Assembly: GCF_019059575.1 (NCBI RefSeq)
Contig: NW_024881780.1
Location: 248,001-312,000 of the forward strand
Origin: Amphibalanus amphitrite
Lineage: Eukaryota > Arthropoda > Thecostraca > Balanomorpha > Balanidae
DNA length: 64,000 nucleotides
Direction of reading: 5' to 3'
Within the stretch, counting starts at the first letter, position 1. Each line of letters opens with the position of its first letter. A program made the position numbers and the translations under genes. Below the pieces are notes generated by a model, which was not told where the DNA came from, did not search any database, and saw only the letters and a program-made list of their open reading frames with translations. Shown here in pieces: positions 11,801-23,800 of this stretch.

Positions 11801-14800
11801 AGTCATTTTTCTAGCAATGGAAAGCGTGGTATCTGAATGATTGAAAGTCGAACTTGAACTGAAAAGGTTTTTATAAGATCAATAAATCTACTGACATACA
11901 AATTGATTTGATCGCTCATCAGTTAGACACATAGAACCCCATACCTATATCTGGCTCATAGCAATAGGGTCAATTATGCCGTCTTCATCAAGGAATTTGA
12001 AAGTTCCTCGATGTTTTCAGTTGGCCTTGCAAAAACTAACCACGGAAAATCTTGAACTAAGCTTTCAGAAAAAAAAAAGGATAAAGCTTTATCGGTCACA
12101 GACAAATGTGAGCCTCAGATTGGAGCCTCAGGAGCAGGGCCCTCACACACTGTGGCGCAATATCAGACAGCATGTAGCGGGAAAACAGCCATCACAGAGG
12201 ACTGTGCCCCTGGTGTCCGCTGGTGATATGAACGCGTACTTTGTTAACGTTGGGCCGAAAGTCGCGCGCGAGGTGAGACTACAGGGGAGTGAACCGAGTA
12301 TCCCCGGTAGGCTGCCGCGAGTGGGAGCGTGCGCCTTTGCCGTGTCTGCCATCGACCTCCGTACACTTAACAGCGTCATATTAAGCATGCCCGGAACCTC
12401 GGCCTGCGGGGTCGATGGCATATGTGTCCGAGTCATAAAAATGTGTCTACCTGTGATCAGCCACATACTGCTCCATTTGGTTAACTCGTGCCTTACTCGA
12501 TGTGATATCCCTGCGGAGTGGAAACACTCCCTCGTCAATCCCATCCATAAATCCGGCGATCCTTCCAATCCCGTCAACTTCAGGCCCATATCCATCATCC
12601 CAGTTATATCCAAAATAGTTGAGCGAGTGGTGCAGCGACAGCTGTACCACTACCTCACTATCAACCACCTCCTTTCCGACACCCAACACGGCTTCCGCAC
12701 TCGCCATTCCACCGAAACGGCACTGGTCACCATTTCGGATCGCGTTCTCCTGGCTAACGATCAAAATCAAATTTCGCTCCTCTGCCTGCTTGATCTTAGT
12801 AAATGTTTCGATGTCATAGACCATTCTAAGCTTCTTCAAAAACTTCAGTTACACGGTGTGGACACTGCATGGTTTGAGGCGTACCTGCAGAACCACACAC
12901 AGAGCGTCAGCTTCACTGATGTCTCTGGCAACAGGCAGACATCAACCGCGCTTCCGAACAACATGGGCGTTTTTCAAGGTTCGGCACTAGGTCCCCTCTT
13001 ATACACCGTCTTTTCAAACGACCTCAGCCTGTTCGTGCCGGATGCGACCGTTGTCCAGTACGCGGACGACACCCAGGTCATGGTCTGCGGCAACAGGACA
13101 GCCCTGTCAGATCTGACTGAGCGCATGGAACAGGTCCTTTCCTCTCTCGACCTCTGGTTCCGCGCAAATTCTCTCAAGGTGAACCCCGACAAAACTCAGT
13201 TGATAGCTTTTGGCAGTAGACAAAATCTGCGGAACATCACACCTTTCGGCGTCAAATTCCGCGAGCGTACAATTCAGCCCGTCTTAGAAGTTAGAAATCT
13301 AGGGGTGGTCTTTGATCGCCACCTGTCCTGGGACGCCCATGTGCAAGAAATTACGCGCAAATGCTTCGGGATCCTCATTGGCCTGTCGCACATCCGTCAC
13401 TATCTTCCGGTCGAGGTCCTCCCCACCATCGTAGCCGCCCTGGTGCTTTCCCGCGTCCGCTACTGCCTCCCTGTGTACGGCAACGGCAGCCGAAAGAATC
13501 TAGACAAGATTCAAAAAGTGATTAACTTTGCTGCGCGTGTCGTATCAGGTCGAAGGAAGTTCAGCCGTTCAGCGGACGTCAGGGCGGCACTGGGGTGGCT
13601 CGATGCGGAAGACCTATTTAAATTTCATACGCTCGCATTACTCCACAAAATTTGCATGCATCACACACCAGTGTCGCTTTCATCCTCACTCCAAACAAAC
13701 CGTGAGACACGAGAACGGAGCACTCGACATGATGATGACCTGCGTCTGCCACGTGTACGGACGGAGACTGGGAGGCGCCGGTTCTTGTACCGTGCACCGA
13801 TGCTGTACAATGCCCTCCCAGTGGAAATGCGCACGATGACAGTTGCCAATTTTAATCACGCTCTCAAGCGAGTTATTAGCACGAGGGAAACATAGGAATG
13901 CGTGTTTTACTACTAGTTACTTGCTGTCGTCGTCATTATTGTCTTATTTTAGTTTTTTCCCTTTTTATTATGCCCGTTTTAGTTTATGTGCATGTGGAAA
14001 GTGTGAATGTCTTTTTATATCACTGCATTTCACAACTTGACTGATGGCAAGGAATAGCCACTATGAGTGGATTTGCCTGAATAAAAATTGGTATTGGTAT
14101 TGCAGCATACCTTCGTTTATCAACGAGAAAATGACGGCTCCATCTCAGCCAAAGTCAAAGAAAAATTGACCTTTCGGCTTATCGTTCTTATCGTTCACTG
14201 CACCACTGCACCTGTGGGTTTTCAATCTCAAAGTCATGCACTGGTATTGCACGAGCGAGAGAGAAAGCATTGCTTGGCGATTTACGATATGTCAGCATTT
14301 GTGTCTATGTGAACCTCTATTTACTACATCGTGACATAAAGTCGAGATCAATGACCTCATAGAGCAGATTTGGCCCCTGGCTTTGGCCCGTAAAACGCTG
14401 CAGTAGCGAACAAAACGTGCCAGCGGTGAAACGTCAGTGGTGCACGTACACGGAAAATGACGAGACACAGCTGTAGGATTGGTGAAAACATTCGCCAGAT
14501 TTGATAGAGGCTGATTAGATAATCGGCTTAGGAAAAGACACGATAGCATTGCATTCCTCGCCGAGCTATCGGAGGACAGCGATAAACGTTTTGGCAACAG
14601 TTTCACTGGCCATCCGGAACCAAGTTCAACTGTCAGATAGTCCGAGCGATACGTTTTAGCCAGTAGCGTAGAATTGTTCCAACTTGATCAGAAACATCCT
14701 GTCTCAGAAAAAAATATAGGAATGCAGGTAATGGCGAATTTTGAATAGGAAACAAAACGTGAACAAATCACGTTGTAGACATGATGTGCGAAGCATTTAA

Positions 14801-17800
14801 CTGTTGTTCATTGTAATTGGTCGACAAAATCGACAAATTTTGACGCATTTCTAAATGAGCGCAGTTGAAAACTCTGTTCACCAGCTCTGTTCATCAGAAA
14901 TAGGTTTTATGGGTAAAGACGGTGACAGGAAAGTTTTGCCCCGGTAACCCCAAATGCCAAACATCTTCGTCTCCTGAGTTTGGCCAACTTCAATAGACAA
15001 GATCATGTCGGTACCTATCTGCTAATTTAGTCCGGAACATTTAACATAAGTGTGCATACAACATAATTATACAGCCGAAACCATTTTCGCTAGATTCCTG
15101 TATCACGATATAATTTCCTTAAAACTCTGTCCTCGATATTGCAGGCTATTCAGGCGCATGCAGGAACGTGTCTGGTATACAACTGCAGCCTTCATCGCAC
15201 GTTACACCTACGACGTACGTACCGGTTATTTCATCAGTACAGGCGTATGGACAGTTACGCGCCCCGCAGGCCGCTGAGGGCCATCCAGCTTACCTTTCTC
15301 ATGGTCGTCCTCTGGTTCCGAGTTAGCGCTGTTGCGATGGTGTCTCCTCCCGGCCACCACGGTCAGCTTCTGGAAAATGGCGCCTCCGAACGACTCCGGC
15401 TCCATCTCCGGGTCCGAGTCCGAGTCGCCCACGCTGGGTCCCACGGCACCTCTGGAAGGACTCCGACTCTTGCCGCTGGAGGATGAGCGCGAGCGAGGTG
15501 CCTCCACCTTGACCTCCGATGAGTCTTCGCTCACATCAAACTGCCGCTTTCGCCAGCGGAAAGGGTTGTCTTTCTGTCTCTCCGCCGCCTGCTGTCGCAT
15601 GTTGTAGCTGTGCCGATGGCGTTTGAGGGCCAACTCTACCAGGTGCGGCCATTTGATGTGCAGGTGGGACTCGCTCTTCCGACGCGAGTGGTCAGTAAAA
15701 TCAGAGGGCTGACCCGTTGATGGCATGCTGGCACGGCGCTGATTGAGATAGAGCTCGATCTCATCGTGAAGGGTTGAAGATCGACGCTGGTCTTGTTCTG
15801 GGGGATGATTGTTTACCTCATCTCCCGGCTGCAGTTCTAATTGTTCTTCCTTGGCTGACTCATCACCACTATAACCGCTCTGTTGAGGACTGTGACCTTC
15901 TGCGTCGGCTCCGTCGAGAACTTCGTCGAGCGCTTCGTCGAGGGCTCTGTCGAGAGCTCCGTCCACGTGGTCCACAGACTCCGGAGGTGTGCTTCCACAC
16001 AGCGGAGGCGGAGAGGGTGCGAGGGGAGGCGCCAGGTCAGCTCTGAGAAGTACCGGTTCCGACTCGCTGCCCTTCCGAGCCCGTCCCAGCACCGGCGTGA
16101 AGCCATCCAGCTGTGAACAAAACGGGTAAACGGTCAGGGAAGGCTGGACTAACAATGGACATCGAGCAGCAACACGCCGAACTAGCTGTTAGGGCTGATT
16201 CATAGAATAAGAACATACTCGCACATGAAACTGGTTTCTGCATTTCGGCCCAGATGTTAGGTGTTACAGGAGACAGCATCGCAATAAGGCGACGTGTTTG
16301 ACCGATTCCGGATGTGAGGGTATATAAAAACGTTGTAAATCCATTTGTGTCCAGGTGTTCTTGGACAGGAAATCATTTGTTATTGCTGGACCGGTTTCTG
16401 CTGAAGGGTGTGGCTGCACGATGAGGTTTTTCAATGGCCAGACTTCTATTTTATCTTGGTTTCCGTTTTGGTCCGTTTTCATGGATCGGACCGTTTCGTT
16501 TTTTGCTTGCGAGGCACGCAAGGCAATTTAGAACTGAATTTAGTACATCCATCTCTATACCTACCGAATTTCCTTTTACGTAGTATTTCTGCGACAAAGA
16601 AATTTTATACTCGCATCTGATGCTCATAGCCTGTCGCGAATTGCGTAGTACCTATGCAAGAAACTGGTATAAGGTATTGTTCACGCCTGGCTTGAGCTGT
16701 TGGAATTAACAACAATCATAGCAGCTGAATCGAAAGAATTAAATTTAACCGAACTACTGAGTGATATTAAAAAACGAGACCATAAACAAATAATTAACCG
16801 CTTAAAGGGACCCTCCCACCTTAACATTAGATTTGAGTTGAGATAGCCAAAATGGGGTCCCTGGCTCACAATTACCGGTTTCGGCACTCACAACATCGAG
16901 AAATGCCTTAAAGCGGAAATATTGAATTTCAAAATTGCAGCATTTTGATTCAGAGGGGCTAATGCATAGGAATACCCCTCTGAATGTGTGACGTCAGCGC
17001 AGATATCTAACGATTTTTAAATGTTTGACTAAAACGTTTTGTAGCACGCGGTGGTATATGCTGCTTTGCGCGCAACAAATGCCGCACTTTCAAAATAAAG
17101 TCGCTAGGAACAGCGGAGATCCCAAAAAGTAAACAAAAGTAAAAGTCTAATATCTTGAAAACCGGTGAATATTTTTCGATGAAATTTGGTAGATATTCGT
17201 TTTTGCTCTTTCTGAAACGAGCGACATCACTTTCATGCCAATTCATTAACTTTTTTGAAGGTGGGAGGGTCCCTTTAAAGGGACCATCCCACCTTAACAT
17301 TAGTTTTGAGTTGAGATAGCCAAGTTTGCGGCCAGGCTCAGAAACCACCATTTATCCTGGTCGCAACCCCCGCAGCTTTATGGTGTTCAAGAAATTTCTT
17401 CCCTTTACTTGCAGGGTGGGACCAGCTTAGTCCCTATCTCTTAACCATTAGCGGTTTGTTGATGACGTCAGCAGTCATTTCAACGCCCGCCATTCCTTGA
17501 ACCCGAGTTTTGCTGACCTTGAGCTCCCTTTTTTATCAACGTGAAATCCGTCGTCTGCGAAGAGAAAGCCTATTGCTTTTCATTTTAATTTGAATATTAG
17601 AAGATACCCACCACTGGAACTTGGACTGATATTATACCAGGGCCGAAGATGATCAAGCTGCCTGCTATATCTGGAGCTTGGTGTTCAACTTCAACATGGA
17701 ATGAAAAACAAAATATCAAAGCAAACTGGATATGGTACTGCAAGTTTAAGTCCAAAGAAATTTGAAGAGCTGACAATTGACATTAATTCTTTTCCCGCAA

Positions 17801-20800
17801 GGTTTCCATAGGAGATCACACCATGAAGAAATATTTTTGATGTTAACAGTTGAAAGGGGATTGATCTTCCAGTTTTGACGAAAGACGCTGCTGACTGTCT
17901 TTGGAAAAGGATGTCGGCATGAGGTGCAATTGTGCTTGTGAAGTGGTTATAACTGGTCTTTTCACAGTGTTAAATTAAATGTGCTATTGCAGCCAAGTGT
18001 GTTATCATGTAAGGTAAAATCAAAACTACAATGTTGGTTTTACGAGCATTGAGAAGGCTGGTAGGTAACACCTGCCTGTGCTCGTAAATCATGCTGCCAA
18101 AGTATTCTAAATTAATTTTATCATACACTTTTGTTGTCCAGAATGGTTGCACTATTGTTTGGTATCATATTATTCCATGTACATATGGTAGTGTTAAGTC
18201 CGACCAACATGTTACCAGATTTGAAGCTGTTACGTTACCTAAGTACCTACCTGTTTTTTTTTTTTTACTGGCGTGGTGAATGTCACCTGGATTTTGTTTT
18301 GAGGTGCAGACCTAGTAACTCTGACTACATGGGTTTGAAGCTATTATCTATTCTGTTCTGTTGTTGCTATTATTACTGGCCTGGTGAATGGCGACTGATG
18401 TTGTCCGTGGATGGCACTGAAACAAATTTTGAGTGTCAACTGCCATGTACAGTGTTTTAATACAATGCTGAGGGCTGAAAGTTGTCTTGTTTAGAGTGGT
18501 GAAAGTTCAGGATATGCCAGCCACCATGGTGGGTCAGAGTTAATGTGTTGCAGTCAGTTCGGCTTCGGCAAGCACACGGATGGGCATACGCATCAAGACC
18601 TGCTCTGCCATACTTTCAGCCAATTTTACCTAGGCAAGTCTTTTCTTTTTTTTTCTGCCAAAAGCTATGACATTGTGAATTTCAGTGCTGTGGCCTGTGT
18701 GTAGCTTTCAGGAAAGCAATTCTAAATAAAGCTCTGATAAAGTGCATGAAATCAGCAATGCAGCCCTCTATTACATTTTCTACAACATCTTACTTGTTCC
18801 TTGCATGGACAGAAAAATGCAATGTTATGAATTCGTTTATTCACATAATTTGACAAACATGCAGTTACCTGCTACTATCACTGCACAAAACAGAGCAGAA
18901 AACATCAGGCCCATGTCGTCCCCTATCTCTCTGCGTGTCCACTAACACGAATGACGTCACGCATGTGGGCGGAGCTATGGGCGGAGCCTAACGCACGCGG
19001 CAGTCCAAGCCGCCATATTTGAATTTATATTTTAATAGAATCTTGCCGATATTTTGGGTGAAGTCAATTTATATGGATAGCTTGGTGACAGTTTAGCTAT
19101 ACGAATAATAATTTATTATGGATGTGCGTATATTCAGCTTGGAATTGCAATTAAAGTTCCGCACCGCATAGACTCGAACTCGGGACCTTTGAAATACTGC
19201 GCGGGCACGCTAACCACTACACTACCGCGACCGCGCGGCGGCCGGCGACAGGGAGGCTGCGGAGACATGGGGGGACATTTTACGCTTTTGTGAAAAAAGC
19301 AAAAGATTTAGCGAAAAACACGTAATAGATAACTTGCAGAAAATTGTCTGCTCTTTTAGATAAGATACATAAGTTTGATATATCTTGTGCAGACTTCATT
19401 CTACAGTGCTTCGAAAATCGCTCATTTACATGGGGATTGAACGGGGCTTCGAGACTTGACTCTAAATGACGTCACGAGCTGACGTCACGAAAAGGTAGAA
19501 TCGCCGGACGACCCTACCTGGTATATAGGGCCTTGGAAAACATCAGTTGATCAAACACAAGACACAACAGAAGTTTACAACATAGGCCTGCCGAACCTGC
19601 TTCCTCCCACCACAGTTGATGCCATTTCCTAGCCTGGCTTGATGTGAGCACTGAATAGCTGCTTTGTCTAATTACAGCTCACTACCATTCAACTTAAACT
19701 ACTCTCTTTAAAGTAAGAGTGAGAGCATTCAGTGTTCATAGCAGCTCGACAGACGACAGACAACAAACATCTTGACAAACCAACCAGTATTTGATTTGGC
19801 TAATGATTTATGTGCCTGTTGTATCATGGCCAAACTACTTTAACAGCAATAATCCCTGTTTCATCTTGATCTTGCTTTTAATTCCATTTGAACTCAGATC
19901 TTGAAACAATCATCTGAAGTGATATCAGATACTGGCTTCTGTTTCTCTTGAAAGCAAGTTAAAACAACAATGATAAACTAAGGCAGGAGATGTGAGTTGT
20001 GGCAGTAGATTTTTGATTCAACATATGTCAACCTTATATTGCTTGAGACCTCTGTGAAAGACAAACAAATATTTATAGTTTTTTGATAGTTTGGATTCTT
20101 GGCTTGATTTAGCAGATCAGCTGTGAACCTTGACTTTGAAATCACATAAATACCTTTACCTTACCTTAATTTGATCGGAATTTAGAGGCTACTATGCCTG
20201 TAGGGAACCGTTCTCATCGAGCTCGTAACATGTGGGACTTGTCTAACTCCTGTCAGGTATCAGATACCTGATGTTTGCCCAATGGGCGTCCAGTCTTGAT
20301 TTGAACTGTTCGACAGAGACAGCTCCGACGACCGACGAGGGCAAGCTATTCCAATCGTTGACAACCCTCACACTGAACGACTGCCTTCTTGGTCGGCTTT
20401 CAGCTCTGGGCTTCTGGACTTTGCGCGAGTGGCCTCGGGTACGATCGTCAGTGGCAGTCGAAAAGAAATCCTCCGGAGACAGGTCGACCCCTCCATTGAA
20501 CAGCTGGTACATCTGGATCATATCTCCACGTCGTCGACGGTAGGACAGTGTAGGCAGTTTTAAGGTTTGCAGTCGTACTTCATAGGGGAGGTGTCTAATC
20601 GAGGCCACCAGGCGTGTTGCTCTCCTTTGGACCTTTTCAATAAGGAGTTGATCCGCGCGGTTGAACGGACCCCATGCCACATTTCCGAACTCCAAGTGTG
20701 GGCGCACCAGAGTCTTGTACAGCAGTGGGAGTGTGAACTCGTCGATAAGCTCGAATGAACGCCTAATGACTGCCAGGATCTGGTTGGCCTTCGCCGCAGC

Positions 20801-23800
20801 CGTGGCAGCTTGCTTGCGAAATTTAAGCGAAGAGTCAATGTGGACACCAAGATCGCGTTCTGTTTCCACCGCCTCTAGTTCGACCCCTCTCATGGTGTAC
20901 TTGATTCGAGGATTGTTCCGTCCCAGATGCAGGATCTTGCACTTCCCCTCGTTAAATGGGAGCTGCCATCGGTCAGACCATTCCACCAGGGCATCAATAT
21001 CGTCTTGAAGTGTCGTTACGGCCGTCGGGTCTCGCGCCTGCTGCATAGGCGATGGTCGGGCAGAGTGGTATCTGACATCTCTGACATGAGAGACAGCCAC
21101 CTCTCCCTCTTCATCATCCTCAGGCAGGGCTCCAACCGTGTTCAGACGTCGCTCTTCAGGGGCGCGCTGGGTAAGTTGAGTGGAATGGTTCCTGCCAGCC
21201 CTTTGTTGGGCGACAGCCAGTTCCACAACCTCAGCGGCTGCAGAGCTCGAGTCACTGTCATAAAGCGTTGACACGTCCCGATAGAGCTTTGTATCATCGG
21301 CGAACATTTTCACAGAACAGTCTACCACAGAGGGGATATCGTCGACAAACAACAGAAACAAGAGGGGTCCCAGGACCGAGCCTTGAGGAACTCCGCTTCT
21401 GACAGCCAATGAGTCTGAAAGGCTTCCGTTTACAACGACTTTTTGATTGCGTCCGGAAAGAAATGCCTCAATCCACTTGAGAAGTTTGCCGGATATCCCA
21501 GAACACCTCAACTTTTTCAGAAGTCGGTTGTGTGGGACAGAGTCAAATGCTTTTCGGAAATCTAAGTATGCCACGTCGACGGGATCACCCCGCTCGAGCA
21601 TCTTGGTCCAGTCGTCCAGAACCTCCATGAGTTGAGAGCTGCAGGATCTACGGGGACGGGTACCATAAATGTCATGGTACCCGAACGAATCCTCGCATGA
21701 CATTTCTTCGTCCGCATTTCTTCGTCTACAAATCTTCGTCGGTGCATTTATTTGTCCATCAATGCTTACTCTTGCATATATTTGCGTTGAAGAAGAAATG
21801 CGAGCCGATTTTCATATACCCTGATGCGAGACAAAGTAATGCGATACGAATAAATGCCCTGACGAAGATTTGCAGACGAAGAATTGCGATACGAAAAAAT
21901 GCCATAAGAAGAATTGTCCTGGAATCCTTTGTTGGCCATCATATATTGACCTTGATAAGATAAACGCATCATTCGCGCAATATTTGTCGCACTTTGATAC
22001 CAAATTATTGCTTCCAAATGCCGACGTAAAGAAAACCTTTATGTGACGTCATAGAAACAGCGGAGTTCCCAAAAAGTAAACAAAAATAAAAGTCTTATAT
22101 CTCGAAAACGGTACGTCTGTCAAGACAGCCTCAGATTCAGATTCACTTTCAGAATCACATTCGGACCCCCTTAGATTTTCATAAAAACTGGTCCATGGGT
22201 ACAGTTTTGGACGCTGATTCCAATGGTGAAGTCTGTTTTTCGCCACATATTATACTTTGGCCCCTAGAGGCATTCAAAGTTTTTTTTTGGGGAAGGGGGA
22301 CCCCCTTAGATTTTCATAAAAACTGGTCCAAGTGTACAGTTTTGGACGCTGATTCCCATGGTGAAGTCTGTTTTTCGCCACATATTATACTTTGGCCCCT
22401 AGGGCATTCAGATTCACTTTCAAAATCACATTCGGACCCCCTTAGATTTTCATAAAAACTGGTCCATGGGTACAGTTTTGGACGCTGATTCCAATGGTGA
22501 AGTCTGTTTTTCGCCACATATTATACTTTTGCCCCTAGAGGCATTCAAAGTTTTTTTTGGGCGAAGGGGGACCCCTTAGATTTTCATAAAAACTGGTCCA
22601 TGTGTACAGTTTTGGACGCTGATTCCAACGGTGAAGTCTGTTTTTCGCCACATATTATACTTTGGCCCCTAGAGGCAGGCATTCAAAGTTTTTTGGGGAA
22701 GGGGGACCCCCTTAGATTTTCATAAAAACTGGTCCATGTGTACAGTTTTGGACGCTGATTCAAATGGTGATGTCTGTTTTTCGCCACAAATTATACTTTG
22801 GCCCCTAGAGACATTCAAAGTTTTTTTGGGGCGAGGGGGGACCCCCTTAGATTTTCATAAAAACTGGTCCATGTGTACAGTTTTGGACGCTGATTCCAAC
22901 GGTGAAGTCTGTTTTTCGCCACATATTATACTTTGGCCCCTAGAGGCATTCAAAGTTTTTTGGGGAAGGGGGACCCCCTTAGATTTTCATAAAAACTGGT
23001 CCATGTGTACAGTTTTGGACGCTGATTCCAACGGTGAAGTGTGTTTTTCGCCACATATTATACTTTAGCCCCTAGAGGCATTCAAAGTTTTTTGGGGAAG
23101 GGGGACCCCCTTGGATTTTCATAAAAACTGGTCCATGGGTACAGTTTTGGACGCTGATTCCAATGGTGAAGTCTGTTTTTCGCCACATATTATACTTTGG
23201 CCCCTAGAGGCATTCAAAGTTTTTTGGGGCGAAGGGGGACCCCCTTAGATTTTCATAAAAACTGGTCCATGGGTACAGTTTTGGACGCTGATTCCAATGG
23301 TGAAGTCTGTTTTTTGCCACATATTATACTTTGGCCCCTAGAGACATTCAAAGTTTTTTTTGGGGCGAAGGGGGACCCCCTTAGATTTTCATGGCCTCTA
23401 GGGGCAAAAGTATAACATGTGGCGAAAAACAGACTTCACCGTTGGAATCAGCGTCCAAAACTGTTCACATGGACCAGTTTTATGAAAATCTAAGGGGGTC
23501 CGAATGTGATTCTGAAAGTGAATCTGAATGCCCTAGGGGCCAAAGTATAATATGTGGCGAAAAACAGACTTCACCATGGGAATCAGCGTCCAAAACTGTA
23601 CACATGGACCAGTTTTTATGAAAATCTAAGGGGCAGGGGTGTCGATTTTTCAAAATGGTTGGGGGTGCTCAACCCCTGCACCGGGTGACAGATTGCAGCT
23701 TTGCCATGCGGCACAACCGTACAAGGCGGGGTTGGTTATCCCCATAAGGTACTGATAATGTCGGGATTTCTATATACCAGGGTTGTGCTCGACTCAAAAA

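Larger units (their letters stand above)
8832..15293 (-). other. Intron of the btsz-like gene carrying two TA MITEs and a LINE
   Basis: This 6.5-kb intron runs between a GTAAGC donor and a CGAG acceptor on the minus strand. It holds the twin GGGGAGAG elements (9120-10300 and 10653-11610) and a plus-strand LINE fragment (about 12040-14102). I see no further structure in 8832-9119, 11611-11975 or 14103-15293. Confidence 0.6.

Noticed and set aside
12143-12839. Minus-strand frames within the first LINE
   Set aside because: Antisense shadows of the reverse transcriptase frame.
18742-18945. 67-codon plus-strand frame
   Set aside because: Short, AT-rich, no homology or splice context recognised.
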